64,000 bases of DNA, from positions 3,878,378 through 3,942,377 of the forward strand of contig NC_083582.1 in the NCBI RefSeq assembly GCF_027579695.1, in the 5' to 3' direction. Source of the stretch: Neoarius graeffei. Taxonomy: Eukaryota > Chordata > Actinopteri > Siluriformes > Ariidae. Positions 21,501 to 29,108 of the stretch are shown one piece after another. Below the pieces are notes generated by a model. The model was not told the DNA's origin and made no database searches. It saw nothing but the letters and a program-made list of their open reading frames with translations. The first letter of the stretch is position 1. Each line of letters begins with the position of its first letter. Made by a program: the position numbers and the translations under genes.

Positions 21501-23641
21501 CCACTGCACTTCTAGATCGCATCACTGATTAACTTTAGTATTGAATAAACAGAATGTAAAGTTTGTACGCTGTATCCTGGTGTGTTGGTGTGTGTGTGTA
21601 AAAAGTCAGTGTGAATGTGTCTGTGTGAAGCAGATGATGAAGACAGAAGAGAGAACAGAGAGAGAAGAATCGCCCTTCTCTCTGAAACATGATGTTCATC
21701 GCTGGAGCAAGAGGGCCATCCAGGAGATCTGTGCTTTCCTCATCCTCTCCAACATTATGGTGAGAGAGAGAGAGAGAGAAAATGCAAAAGTTAAATTCAT
21801 TCGTTTTTTTAAAACCTATGTTTAATAGTTTGTATTAGAGCTATTGTAAGTTAAAAATGGCACTGAGGGAGAGGTTAAAGCGAGACGGCCTTTCAATTTC
21901 ATAAAATGGATGAAATTTAGTTCCGTCTGAAATGTGGTGATTGTGATATCTGTTTATTTCTGTAATATCTCACAAAATATCAGGCCATTCTGTGGCTGGG
22001 AATTTATTTAATTTGAGGGGATTAAAGCAAATAATGTGCATGAAATCGCTCGCTTGGCGCAGTCAAGCAGACAGAGGAAGTCCGTGTGCGCATGCGCAGG
22101 TTTACCTTCTTCTATTGGGTTTTACAGCAGCTGGCATCCACAGTGTTGCATTACTGCCATCTACAGGTTTCCCTTTGAGCGTGCACTGACAGTTCCATCA
22201 TTCTGTCACTAAACGAACAGCTGATCACACCGAGGTGCTCGCTGAGCGCCCATATTTATTAGTTTGGTCCTGCGTTTCCTTTCCTTCGTATAGAACATAA
22301 CGCCTTTTCTTCTCGCTTTCTTTCCGTTACTGTAGTCGCTCTTTCACGTTTCATTCGCACACTCACGTCCTCCATTTTTCTCTCCTGTTTCAAATTTGTA
22401 TCCCACAATGCCTTGTGTGAACGGGGAAAGATCACCACAGGATGTGATGCATGATGTAGTATCTTGTATTGCGTCATGGTGAAGCAGGAAAACGTAGCGG
22501 AGAATTTAGGGACACACGACCTGAAATACATTAATTGTTCTATTTAAAAAATAATAATAATAAAATTGGAAGTCTGTGATTCGAATTCAGTAGCTTTCGG
22601 TCACTAAACAAAAATAATTGGATGTCGGGGAAAAGTCTTTTTATGACCTACAACTGAAAAATCTGAAAGGCAGCACAGCTTTAATATTCTGATAAAAAAC
22701 TATTAACATCATACATTTACAAGAAAAAATCTTGGATACTCTCAGAGATTATAAAGTCACAAATTTATGAGAAAAAAACAACAACGACTCTTTTGCTTCT
22801 CAGCTTCCTGACTGCAGTGCATTCTGGGAAATGGAGTTGAGAATGACTTAGTGTTTTATTCTTGTATATTGCATGACTGAGAAGGAAAGACTTCGCTTCC
22901 TGGAGTCTCCCAGCTCAGCCGTGGCGTCTGTGATGCGATGATGTTGATCCGACCTTGAAAATTGAAGTGATCTGGTTCCTTGACAAAAAAACAACAAAAA
23001 AAGGACACTATTTTTCCAAGTGTGACTTTTTGATCTCAGTATTTCTGAGTTTTTTTTTCCTTTGGAATTTCTAAGTTTTTTCTTCCCAGATTTATGATTT
23101 TATAAACCTTTATGACTTTATAGCCTTATAATCTAAAAGAATATCCAAGTTTTTCTTTAAATCTCAGAAATTCTGAGGTTTTTTTTCTTTAGAATATTAC
23201 CCCAACCCCTCTTTCTTCTTCTTCTTATCATTTTTAAAGATTTTATATTCAGTGGTCCTAAGAATGCTGTGCATGTTTTCTTGTAAATAAGTTAAATAAA
23301 TGTGACAAAAATACAATACTGCAATATTTTTAAAAATGTTTCAGTTTTCTGAGCCGGATTAAAATTATAATATTTTTATACACTAAATGAGAGACATTGA
23401 AAGACCATGGAACATGAAACATGGTGAACTTACTGAGGATAACTTTGTGTGTGTGTGTGTGTGTGTGTAGCTGTGGGTGATCCCGGCGTTCGGAGCACAC
23501 CCTCAGTTCGAGAGCGGTGTGGGGAAGGAGTTCTTTGGGTTCTCGGTGTGGTTCGTGTTGGTGAATCTGGGCCAGCCGCTCACCGTCTTCTACAGGATGC
23601 ACTCTGTAGGAGCGCTGATGGAGCTCTTCATCTCTGCATGA
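2457..23641 (+). CDS. otop3: Otopetrin proton channel (OTOP3-like), complete seven-exon gene
   Basis: Exons 2457-2853, 6503-6639, 9145-9203, 10317-10444, 19272-20032, 21634-21759 and 23471-23641 join in one open frame of 592 codons, normal for the family. Otopetrins are twelve-TM proton-selective channels that carry H+ inward across the plasma membrane (sour taste, otoconia). Family marks: TYLLWSHSKDC (about 179-189), LYPFNMEF and MLYVMWKNVGRH (exon 5), KNPTRSLDVLLL, ILQNIFIIQGLH, the C-terminal LWVIPAFGAHPQFE (537-550) and FYRMHSVGALMEL. The AVTEDTIHSEIE, FLIL.N and HPQFE..VGK.F signatures read closer to OTOP3 than OTOP2, though the gene sits where human OTOP2 does next to USH1G; it may be a pre-split OTOP2/3. 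The N-terminus (1-50) is acidic and probably cytoplasmic. The start at 2457 is the first ATG after in-frame stops; Met13 is an alternative. Introns carry a LINE, SINEs and MITEs. Sure of family; the paralogue name is tentative. Confidence 0.88.
3650..4364 (+). mobile_element. TTAA-flanked MITE (family R1), copy 1, 5' truncated
   Basis: From 'atatcaggccattctgtggctggga' on, it is near-identical to 21879-22680 and 43468-44205. The right end '...ggcagcacagct' is followed by TTAA (4365-4368). The left end is lost: sequence before about 3650 does not match. It contains a perfect TGCGCATGCGCA (3772-3783). The TTAA target suggests a piggyBac- or Kolobok-type mobiliser. No transposase is present. Confidence 0.75.
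6470..6500 (+). repeat. (TG)n microsatellite at the exon 2 acceptor
   Basis: About fifteen TG units run up to the AG acceptor of otopetrin exon 2. Confidence 0.95.
6503..6639 (+). CDS. otop3: otopetrin coding exon 2 (residues 133-178)
   Basis: The acceptor lies at the end of a long (TG)n tract (tgtgtcAG|) and the donor is CAG|GTGAGC. The phase joins exactly with exon 1 (G+TG=Val). It encodes VVLMLFAGFSLLLCVFMM (TM3) and KVLLPFIQTPFLILQ (TM4). The acceptor's polypyrimidine tract is replaced by the TG repeat. Confidence 0.85.
6655..7010 (+). repeat. 12-bp minisatellite, unit about CATAAACTTTAA
   Basis: More than twenty imperfect units of a ~12-bp motif (taaactttaacYR) run from just after exon 2 into intron 2. 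Variants include 'tgtaaactttaa', 'cataaactttaa' and 'tataaactttaa'. Confidence 0.9.
7178..8655 (-). mobile_element. 5'-truncated LINE (L2/CR1-like), with target-site duplication
   Basis: The minus-strand frame 8668-8057 encodes the reverse-transcriptase C-terminal region: VEKLVHAFVPSRLDYCNALL, LQLVQNAAARVLTRTRK, ITPVLSTLHRLP and LWNSLPSSVQ...FKSRLKTDLF. This is typical of fish L2/CR1/Rex-type LINEs. The minus-strand 3' end has the usual 'aagcgctttacaaataaacttgacttgact' tail. The insert is flanked by GATTA at 7173-7177 and 8656-8660, a 5-bp duplication. The catalytic RT core is missing (5' truncation). It lies in otopetrin intron 2, opposite in sense. Confidence 0.85.
8057..8668 (-). pseudogene. 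LINE reverse-transcriptase C-terminal ORF remnant
   Basis: 203 open codons with the conserved C-terminal block (RLDYCNALL...QNAAARVLTRTRK...LHRLPIKFRIDYKILLLTFKALNGLAPQYLSELL...FKSRLKTDLFSQALC). No YADD catalytic motif is included, so it is non-functional alone. The first codons run into flanking DNA beyond the insertion point. Confidence 0.8.
9145..9203 (+). CDS. otop3: otopetrin coding exon 3 (residues 179-197, 198 split)
   Basis: A 59-nt microexon with acceptor cctgtAG| and donor CACCAG|GTACCT. It encodes TYLLWSHSKDCIHKYRVLT, matching the Q-T-[YW]-x-LW-x-x-x-KDC block of OTOP2/3. Confidence 0.88.
10317..10444 (+). CDS. otop3: otopetrin coding exon 4 (residues 198-240, 241 split)
   Basis: Acceptor ttgtAG| after a (TG)n tract; donor ACCA|GTACGT. 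It encodes RSGLILILCTDILLWLSAVT (TM5) and EDTIHSEIE, then a polar loop with NETI, an N-glycosylation sequon at the expected extracellular loop. The frame joins exon 5 through A+AT=Asn. Confidence 0.85.
10474..10760 (+). repeat. Diverged copy of the CTGATTGGTCAGAAGG repeat
   Basis: It shares 'ctctggttggtcagaaggtgtt', 'tatcgtttctatag.aacagctcattcac', 'ggagtctccagtgtcag' and 'gaggagtttacacttctttgcaatttct' with 46480-46815 and the reverse of 53228-53612. It lies in otopetrin intron 4. Confidence 0.75.
10868..11248 (+). mobile_element. Full-length tRNA-derived SINE (Mermaid-like) with 9-bp target-site duplication
   Basis: It starts ggcggcacgg and has pol III box A (TGGTGTAGTGG) and box B (GGTTCGAGCCC), a ~300-bp body and a (ATGG)n tail. 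ATCTGTAAT occurs at both edges (10859-10867 and 11249-11257). The intact boxes suggest it was competent for pol III transcription. The name Mermaid is from memory of catfish SINEs. Confidence 0.9.
11258..12039. other. otopetrin intron 4, unassigned segment
   Basis: AT-rich DNA with a poly-pyrimidine stretch (about 11690-11755) and a C homopolymer (about 11971-11991). I see no gene or named repeat. Confidence 0.5.
12040..13320 (+). repeat. AAGTATACTT-rich array, interrupted by a LINE fragment
   Basis: The palindromic word AAGTATACTT and variants (agtatactt, aagtatactg, taagtatact) recur dozens of times, mixed with 'ataaactaaaa.tgg.ctagaagt' phrases. The array runs 12040-12600 and 12955-13320, on either side of a coding-like fragment. 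Confidence 0.75.
12655..12945 (+). pseudogene. Non-LTR retrotransposon C-terminal zinc-knuckle fragment
   Basis: A frame over 12667-12942 encodes AWVRLNRIRTGCCRTRAFL then CECGLPQTLQHLIHACPT. The [RW]xNRIRTG...CxCG...HxxxxCP pattern is found at the C-terminus of several LINE polyproteins. No RT domain is nearby. Exact clade unknown. Confidence 0.65.
13321..15061. other. otopetrin intron 4, repeat-poor segment with SINE debris
   Basis: It includes the 5' head of a second SINE type ('gggcagccgtggcctaatggttag' near 13449-13472) that does not continue. The rest, including the G/C-rich 14390-14470 stretch, shows no gene I can support. Confidence 0.5.
15070..15400 (-). mobile_element. Truncated hAT element with ZBED/BED-finger ORF fragment
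   Basis: It begins at the same CAGGGGTTTTCAAAGTGTG terminus as the element at 62397, preceded by GTCTAGAA, a good hAT target (nTCTAGAn). On the minus strand it encodes YDHDYLKFGFSWTGSEDAPLPQ and CVVCQEVLANDAM, typical of ZBED5/SCAND3-like hAT transposases. Homology stops near 15400, where unrelated GC-rich DNA begins, so the other terminus is lost. Confidence 0.8.
16187..16652 (+). mobile_element. 3' end of a LINE of the same family as 59823-61433
   Basis: It encodes YAVQLWNQLPEDIKNAPAVG...FKSRLKTKLFSDAFC and a stop at about 16301, then a ~350-bp AT-rich 3' UTR ending 'gctatataaataaacttgccttgcc'. The same residues end the 60794-60111 frame on the minus strand. It is strongly 5' truncated. 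Confidence 0.85.
16653..17385. other. otopetrin intron 4, AT-rich unassigned segment
   Basis: No named repeat or coding exon is visible. A short minus-strand ORF (17168-16983) has no recognisable motif. Confidence 0.5.
17386..17890 (-). pseudogene. LINE endonuclease/RT C-terminal remnant
   Basis: The minus strand encodes CLKVFHQRSFRQILNVKWW, VTNVEVLQRANIISIESML, RLHWLSHMSRIDDSRVPKQLLFGEL and, after a stop and frameshift, a RPRKRWK-like stretch. These are the conserved end of a non-LTR reverse transcriptase widely annotated in fishes and invertebrates. Frames are broken. Confidence 0.75.
18414..18612 (+). mobile_element. tRNA-derived SINE of a second family (V-SINE-like), 5' truncated
   Basis: It reads 'ggttagagaagcagctttgggaccaaa', box-B-like GGTTCAATTCT, 'ctggaccagcaagaatggctga', 'cccttaagcaggcacttaaccccc', 'aactgctccccgggctgcc' and '.tctggataagatgta'. 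The last phrase corresponds to the 'gctctggataagagc' LINE-like 3' tail of V-SINE-type elements. Confidence 0.75.
18822..19016 (-). mobile_element. Second copy of the V-SINE-like family, minus strand
   Basis: On the minus strand it begins 'gggaagccatggcctaatggttag' (box A-like), continues through '.ccaaaaggtcgctggttt' and ends 'ctggataagagcatctggtaaatgcctgtaatgt'. Its head is shared with the fragment at 13449 and its body with 18414-18612. Confidence 0.8.
19028..19081 (+). repeat. 24-bp near-perfect inverted repeat (hairpin)
   Basis: Arms 19028-19051 and 19058-19081 pair at 23 of 24 positions around a 6-nt loop (ggcacg). It sits 190 bp before otopetrin exon 5. Confidence 0.9.
19272..20032 (+). 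CDS. otop3: otopetrin coding exon 5, the large exon (residues 241-494)
   Basis: Acceptor ttttcAG|ATGAGG. The donor is taken as CGTAAG|GTCAGT at 20033 because it keeps phase 0 with exon 6; an alternative GTGAGT at 20055 would shift the frame. It holds a Cys-rich extracellular start (DCECRKQPVC), LYPFNMEFNLLASCMLYVMW, three to four further TM helices and KNPTRSLDVLLLLG. Near the end a His-Thr run (HTHPHSHTH) is encoded by CA repeats. Confidence 0.85.
19946..19982 (+). repeat. CA-rich repeat inside otopetrin exon 5
   Basis: A near-continuous CACACAC tract is read in frame as alternating Thr and His with a few Ser/Pro. It codes for a cytoplasmic-side linker before exon 6. Confidence 0.85.
20269..20636 (-). 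mobile_element. Full-length Mermaid-like SINE, minus strand
   Basis: It is the reverse complement of the 10868-11248 type: (CATCT)n tail at the left, box B and box A near 20570-20620, and the ccgtgccgcc start at the right. No clear target-site duplication is seen. It lies in otopetrin intron 5. Confidence 0.9.
20668..20800 (+). mobile_element. 5'-truncated Mermaid-like SINE with 12-bp target-site duplication
   Basis: Only the last ~130 bp are present ('agccctgtgatgacctgg' to '(atgag)n'). ACAATAATGAGT flanks it at 20656-20667 and 20801-20812, so the truncation happened on insertion. It faces the copy at 20269-20636 tail-outward. Confidence 0.9.
20813..21633. other. otopetrin intron 5, unassigned segment
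   Basis: It contains a TTAAC/AACATTA-rich patch (about 20998-21090) and no recognised repeat or exon. Confidence 0.5.
21634..21759 (+). CDS. otop3: otopetrin coding exon 6 (residues 495-536)
   Basis: Acceptor gaagcAG|ATGATG and donor ATTATG|GTGAGA, both phase 0. It encodes a charged cytoplasmic stretch (MMKTEERTEREESPFSLK) then HRWSKRAIQEICAFLILSNIM, the penultimate TM helix. Confidence 0.88.
21879..22680 (+). mobile_element. TTAA-flanked MITE (family R1), copy 2, full length
   Basis: 802 bp with TTAA exactly at both edges (21875-21878 and 22681-22684). Terminal sequences AGCGAGACGGCCTTTCAATTT and, reversed, AGCTGTGCTGCCTTTCAGAT form an imperfect inverted repeat. It has no coding capacity and includes TGCGCATGCGCA at 22087-22098. 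A piggyBac- or Kolobok-type origin is inferred from the TTAA. Confidence 0.85.
22685..23450. other. otopetrin intron 6, unassigned segment
   Basis: A low-complexity region rich in 'tctgagttttttttc'-like phrases (about 23030-23190) that alternate with 'tatgattttataa'. No gene is seen. Confidence 0.5.
23471..23641 (+). CDS. otop3: otopetrin coding exon 7 with stop codon (residues 537-592)
   Basis: Acceptor tgtgtAG|CTGTGG after a (TG)n tract. It encodes the family C-terminal signature LWVIPAFGAHPQFESG, FFGFSVWFVLVNLGQPLTVF (last TM) and YRMHSVGALMELFISA, then TGA at 23639-23641. An AATAAA at 24094-24099 is a plausible but unproven polyadenylation signal. Confidence 0.92.
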   Translation: MWVIPAFGAHPQFESGVGKEFFGFSVWFVLVNLGQPLTVFYRMHSVGALMELFISA

Positions 23642-24358
23642 ACACACACACACGCAATGCACAACATATCACAATACATGATACATTAGAAAATCTAGAA
23701 GCAGCAATTTTAGTCATTTTTCAACCACAGCATGATTGAAAACTTGGCACTTTTGAAGGTCCATGTAAGCTCCGCCCACTTCACGATCATCTCAGTGTCA
23801 GATCTGTTTCCTGAGGCACTGTGTGTCTGTTTCTGTGTCATTATGATCCATACATCAGTGTCCTTTATAAACCTTATAAACCACACAGACTCGAGTGCAA
23901 ACATTTCTCAACATCGTTTTGATTTTCTATCTTCAGAACCAAAACTGACCCACAGTCATGAAACGTTACATCTTCATCCTGATCATTAACCAGAAACACG
24001 ATGCAGAGGAGTTTCTCCAAATGTTAAGCCACATGGTTGGATTTATGTTCGAGTTTACACTGAAAGTTTATTGACACAAAACTAACTAACTAGAATAAAT
24101 GATTTTCCACTAAACTGATCTGTAAATGTCTTTCTTTCAAGAGTCACAGTGACATGAACATTTTAACTCGAACATCATCAAAGGACTGGATTTTTTATTT
24201 GATGAAGTGATGTATGCAAATATGTGAATTTTTTAATTAATTACAGCCTCATTTGCATAAAAACAGTACAAATATCAACAAACTGCTGCCACATGATTAA
24301 CTGTGCTATCGAACCCGGTGTCTCACCTTAAAGGCCTTTTTACCATCAAACTATAATT
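23642..24358. other. otopetrin 3' flank / probable 3' UTR
   Basis: Follows the otopetrin stop. An AATAAA lies at 24094-24099, ~450 nt after the stop. Nothing else is recognisable. Confidence 0.5.
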
Positions 24359-24534
24359 ATGGCCACTTTATTAGGAACACCCATCCATCCACCTGCAGTT
24401 GTTTTACGCAGTTCTCTAACCAGCCGATCGCTCGATGCATCAAATCGCGCAGATACAAATCAGGAGCTTCAGTTAATGTTCACAATGGTCAAACATCAGA
24501 ACGGGAAAAACTGTGATCTCACAGTGAAGTGTGA

Positions 24535-24573
<39 letters not shown>

Positions 24574-24982
24574 TCACTGTGGTATGGGTGTTGGTTCGAG
24601 CCAGATGAGTGTGAGGTTTGAGTATTTCAGAAGCTGCTGATCTCCTCCTGGGGTTTTCACACACACAACAGTCTCTAGAGTTTACACAGAATGGTGCGGA
24701 AAACAAAAAACAACTATGAAGTGAGTGAGTGACAGTTCTGTGGGTGGAAACAAAACAAACGCCTTGTTGATAAGAGAGGGTCAGAGGGAAATGGACAGAT
24801 TGGTTCAAGCTTTTTTGCCAGGAAGGATATAGTAACTCATATAATCACTCTTTACAACCGTGGTGAGCAGAAAAGCATCTCAGCATGGAACAGAAGAACA
24901 CACTGGGTTCCACTCCTGCAGCCAAGAACAGCGATCTTAGAACCAACAAGAAGTTTCTGTTAAAGTGGCCGCTGAGTGTGAA
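24359..24982 (+). mobile_element. Internally deleted Tc1/mariner-like element ('cactttattaggaacac' terminus), copy 1
   Basis: Ends are 'ggccactttattaggaacac' and 'gttaaagtggcc'. The interior keeps phrases of a longer fish element ('atagtaactcatataatcactctttacaacc', 'agaagacacactgggttccactcctg.cagc.aagaacag') but no transposase core. A (CTTT)n tract at 24537-24574 expands one site. The reverse of most of it recurs at 58290-58804. Confidence 0.75.
24537..24574 (+). repeat. (CTTT)n microsatellite
   Basis: Nine TTTC units. The sister copy at 58629-58641 has only three, so the tract has expanded within the element. Confidence 0.95.
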
Positions 24983-25329
24983 GTCTACGGACAGATCTTG
25001 AGCTCTGTCACTAAACGCAAATCTAAAGCTCTATCCATTACACAGGAGGAGTAAAAGTGGACAGATGCTCAGGTTTGAGTCAGTCTTAGCAAAACAATTT
25101 TTTTCTTTTATCTTTAACAGAAAAGTAGTTCTCATTACTTTACTTTCCTGAAGGATTGATCCCAACTCCACATTCATCCCTCTGAAAACTATTTCCATTT
25201 CTGAATGGACAGATTCTATACGTTTAAAACATGCCTGAAAAATGTGTATCGACAGCCGCTTTCAGAGTCCATGATGCGTAATAGTCTTTAAATACACCTA
25301 ATGGTGCACCTGAACACATCATCGGTGAT

Positions 25330-25770
25330 GTAGCCTGGGTCCTCGGGTGTTTCATCATCAGACACCCTCACCCAGGCGACCCCACCACAGTTGATCAGGC
25401 CACGGTGTGTGTTCAGGTGGCATTCACTTGTCCCCATTTACCCTCTCTCTTTATCCAGAGCCATCTTGAGGCTTTCTCAGCTGCTTTGGTGATGTTCTTG
25501 ATGGCTCTACTCCTTGCTCCTCCTGTGATGCCCGGTACACTGAGTGCTTTGTGGAGTGAGTAGCCCACAAATCCTCTGCAGCCTACTTCAATGGGCATAC
25601 ACCTTGCCTTCCAGCCCTGCTCTCGACAGTATGCCACCAGATGTTCATATTTGGTCTTCTTCCTTTCATGGGCCTCCCCCAGGCGGTCCTCTCATGGCAC
25701 CATCAGCTCCATGATAATGATGTTCTTGGTGCTGTCTGAGACCAGAAGGATATCGCTATAATATTATGGA
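25330..25770 (-). pseudogene. Rex6/Dong-like LINE fragment with restriction-like endonuclease region
   Basis: The minus strand encodes IIIMELMVP, a stop where Trp is expected, EDRLGEAHERKKTKYEHLV, AYCREQGWKARCMPIEVGCRGFVG and RSRAIKNITKAAEKASRWLWIKR. This is the C-terminal endonuclease module of R4/Dong/Rex6-type site-specific LINEs. The in-frame stop and absence of RT show it is dead. Confidence 0.75.
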
Positions 25771-25774
25771 GTAA

Positions 25775-26001
25775 ACAGGTTTCCTGTGTTTTCTTCAGTA
25801 AAGGGAAAAAAGTCAAAATCACACCTATGTTACAGATGTGGTAGAGAGACATCAGGGTAAAAAAAATATGTGAGAGTATATTACAGAATAATGAGTTCGT
25901 ATAGTATACCGCGGATAACATCACAAATGTTTTGTGTTCCTTTTGCTCAACTGAATCAGTGTGTAATATCAATAATTATTCTCTCCACATTCCCTGGATC
26001 T
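25775..26001. other. Intergenic, unassigned
   Basis: AT-rich sequence between a LINE fragment and the R4 repeat; no feature seen. Confidence 0.4.
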
Positions 26002-26500
26002 GAGCAATCGTGTGCTCTGATTGGCTACTCTACTACTAGAATATCAGCTCATATACCATGAGTAGAGAAAAACAAAATGGCGGCGCGTGTTGCTGAACCA
26101 ACCGAGGATGAAATAAAAACTCTACTCGAAAACAAAACCCCAAAAATACAAAAAAAAAGCAACAAAATATGGAATAAAAGTATTTGATGGTAAGAATGCA
26201 TCTTTTTTTTAAGTTTTCAAGAATTATTATTATCGCATTTTTCACAAATCGCTCCTGTCATTTAGCCGGTTTCTTTACATTCTAAGCGGAAATGATTTTG
26301 TCGGACATTTTGTATAAAGTTTTTATTTATCGAATTTGCAAAAAATTGCTCTGTTTCTCAGAATCCAGTGAATGTGGATAGAATAAAACAGTTATTCCAC
26401 TCAATCTCGTCGTACATGGATTATAGAGAACTCGGTGCTACGGTACGCGCCTCGTCGCTATCAGCTCATGTACGACTCGATTTCATGGAATAACTGTTAC
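26002..26500 (+). repeat. Repeat family R4, copy 1 (uninterrupted)
   Basis: Begins 'gagcaatcgtgtgctctgattgg' and ends with a fold-back: arms at 26389-26418 and 26467-26496 (CAGTTATTCC...GTCGTACATG against its reverse) around ~48 nt. Copy 2 spans 35575-38602 with large insertions. Likely a non-autonomous DNA transposon; class unknown. Confidence 0.75.
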
Positions 26501-27503
26501 AGATTCACTGTGTCAATAAATAAGCATATAAATCAGAGTGTGTGAATAATTATTCCTATGCGGTGATGATCAGACACAGAAGCTACGATGGATTTCTGGC
26601 TCATGGTGGGCGGAGATAAAGTTAAACTTGTCCATCCAGCTGCCATCGTCACCATATAACCATAATTTTTACTGAACATGAGCTAACTTGCTCACAAACA
26701 TGCAACTGACTTTGATTACAATGTGCATTACGAAGCTAATTAGACAGTTGGTTACACACTTTGCTCCATCTAGTCAAATAATTGATAGTACGTACAGAAT
26801 TACTGGTGATGTCACATGATTTAATTGCATTTAATTTAAATAACTTGACAAATTACATTATCTATTGAGCTAGCTAGCTAACTGTTAGCAAACTGCTCCC
26901 AGAAACTTCGCAATGACATGTGGTTTGTGAAGTCGTCACAATCAGTGCGAGCTTCACATCAATATTTTTTTAAATAAAAAAAATATTAAAATGCACTATT
27001 TTTCTTAATATAGCTATTTTTTTAGAGATCATACAGATATTTAAACTTGACACATTATAATTTTTTCCACCCTATGTATTTAATCATATGTATTTAATAT
27101 AATGCAATATAAATAATCTATGTGCTTATAATATACTGCATATGTGAATATATTTTCATGCATTTACAACCCCGATTCCAAAAAAGTTGGGACAAAGTAC
27201 AAATTGTAAATAAAAATGGAATGCAATGATGTGGAAGTTTCAAAATTCCATATTTTATTCAGAATAGAACATAGATGACATATCAAATGTTTAAACTGAG
27301 AAAATGTATCATTTAAAGAGAAAAATTAGGTGATTTTAAATTTCATGACAACAACACATCTCAAAAAAGTTGGGACAAGGCCATGTTTCCCACTGTGAGA
27401 CATCCCCTTTTCTCTTTACAACAGTCTGTAAACGTCTGGGGACTGAGGAGACAAGTTGCTCAAGTTTAGGGATAGGAATGTTAACCCATTCTTGTCTAAT
27501 GTA

Positions 27504-29108
27504 CAACCCCGATTCCAAAAAAGTTGGGACAAAGTACAAATTGTAAATAAAAACAGAATGCAATAATTTACAAATCTCAAAAACTGATATTGTATTCACA
27601 ATAGAATATAGACAACATATCAAATGTCGAAAGTGAGACATTTTGAAATTTCATGCCAAATATTGGCTCATTTGAAATTTCATGAGAGCAACACATCTCA
27701 AAAAAGTTGGGACAGGGACAATAAGAGGCTGGAAAAGTTAAAGGTACAAAAAAGGAACAGCTGGAGGACCAAATTGCAACTCATTAGGTCAATTGGCAAT
27801 AGGTCATTAACATGACTGGGTATAAAAAGAGCATCTTGGAGTGGCAGCAGCTCTCAGAAGTAAAGATGGGAAGAGGATCACCAATCCCCCTAATTCTGCG
27901 CCAACAAATAGTGGAGCAATATCAGAAAGGAGTTCGACAGTGTAAAATTGCAAAGAGTTTGAACATATCATCATCTACAGTGCATAATATCATCAAAAGA
28001 TTCAGAGAATCTGGAAGAATCTCTGTGCGTAAGGGTCAAGGCCGGAAAACCATACTGGGTGCCCGTGATCTTCGGGCCCTTAGACGGCACTGCATCACAT
28101 ACAGGCATGCTTCTGTATTGGAAATCACAAAATGGGCTCAGGAATATTTCCAGAGAACATTATCTGTGAACACAATTCACCGTGCCATCCGCCATTGCCA
28201 GCTAAAACTCTATAGTTCAAAGAAGAAGCCGTATCTAAACACGATCCAGAAGCGCAGACGTCTTCTCTGGGCCAAGGCTCATTTAAAATGGACTGTGGCA
28301 AAGTGGAAAACTGTTCTGTGGTCAGACGAATCAAAATGTGAAGTTCTTTATGGAAATCAGGGATGCCGTGTCATTCGGACTAAAGAGGAGAAGGACGACC
28401 CAAGTTGTTATCAGCTCTCAGTTCAGAAGCCTGCATCTCTGATGGTATGGGGTTGCATTAGTGCGTGTGGCATGGGCAGCTTACACATCTGGAAAGACAC
28501 CAGGTCTTAAAAAAGGTATATCCAGGTTCTAGAGCAACATATGCTCCCATCCAGACGACGTCTCTTTCAGGGAAGACCTTGCATTTTCCAACATGACAAT
28601 GCCAAACCACATACTGCATCAATTACAGCATCATGGCTGCGTAGAAGAAGGGTCCGGGTACTGAACTGGCCAGCCTGCAGTCCAGATCTTTCACCCATAG
28701 AAAACATTTGGCGCATCATAAAACGGAAGATACGACAAAAAAGACCTAAGACAGTTGAGCAACTAGAATCCTACATTAGACAAGAATGGGTTAACATTCC
28801 TATCCCTAAACTTGAGCAACTTGTCTCCTCAGTCCCCAGATGTTTACAGACTGTTGTAAAGAGAAAAGGGGATGTCTCACAGTGGGAAACATGGCCTTGT
28901 CCCAACTTTTTTGAGATGTGTTGTTGTCATGAAATTTAAAATCACCTAATTTTTCTCTTTAAATGATACATTTTCTCAGTTTAAACATTTGATATGTCAT
29001 CTATGTTCTATTCTGAATAAAATATGGAATTTTGAAACTTCCACATCATTGCATTCCATTTTTATTTACAATTTGTACTTTGTCCCAACTTTTTTGGAAT
29101 CGGGGTTG
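27504..29108 (+). mobile_element. Tc1-like transposon (inner copy), 1605 bp, inserted in the outer copy
   Basis: Complete element with CAACCCCGATTCC / GGAATCGGGGTTG termini. TA at 27502-27503 is duplicated at 29109-29110. The uninterrupted sister at 36061-36080 reads 'gtctaatgtaggattctag', which proves the insertion site. Confidence 0.97.
27812..28939 (+). pseudogene. Tc1 transposase, inner copy, broken by one internal stop
   Basis: 376 codons in one frame from [11 protein letters not shown] to CCCHEI*. An HTH region ([21 protein letters not shown]), GRPR-like GQGRKT, then the catalytic triad: [15 protein letters not shown] and SPIENIW with 34 residues between the second D and the E (DD34E). 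A TAA at 28508-28510 (codon 233) interrupts it and comes from a 10-bp replacement at 28502-28511 relative to the other copies. It would cut and paste its own element at TA if whole. Confidence 0.93.

Noticed and set aside
23330-23662. 110-codon minus-strand ORF
   Set aside because: Antisense of otopetrin exon 7 and its TG-repeat acceptor.
28125-28334. 69-codon ORF antisense to the Tc1 transposases (also at 29548, 36508, 52298)
   Set aside because: Shadow frame of the transposase, conserved only because the transposase is repeated.
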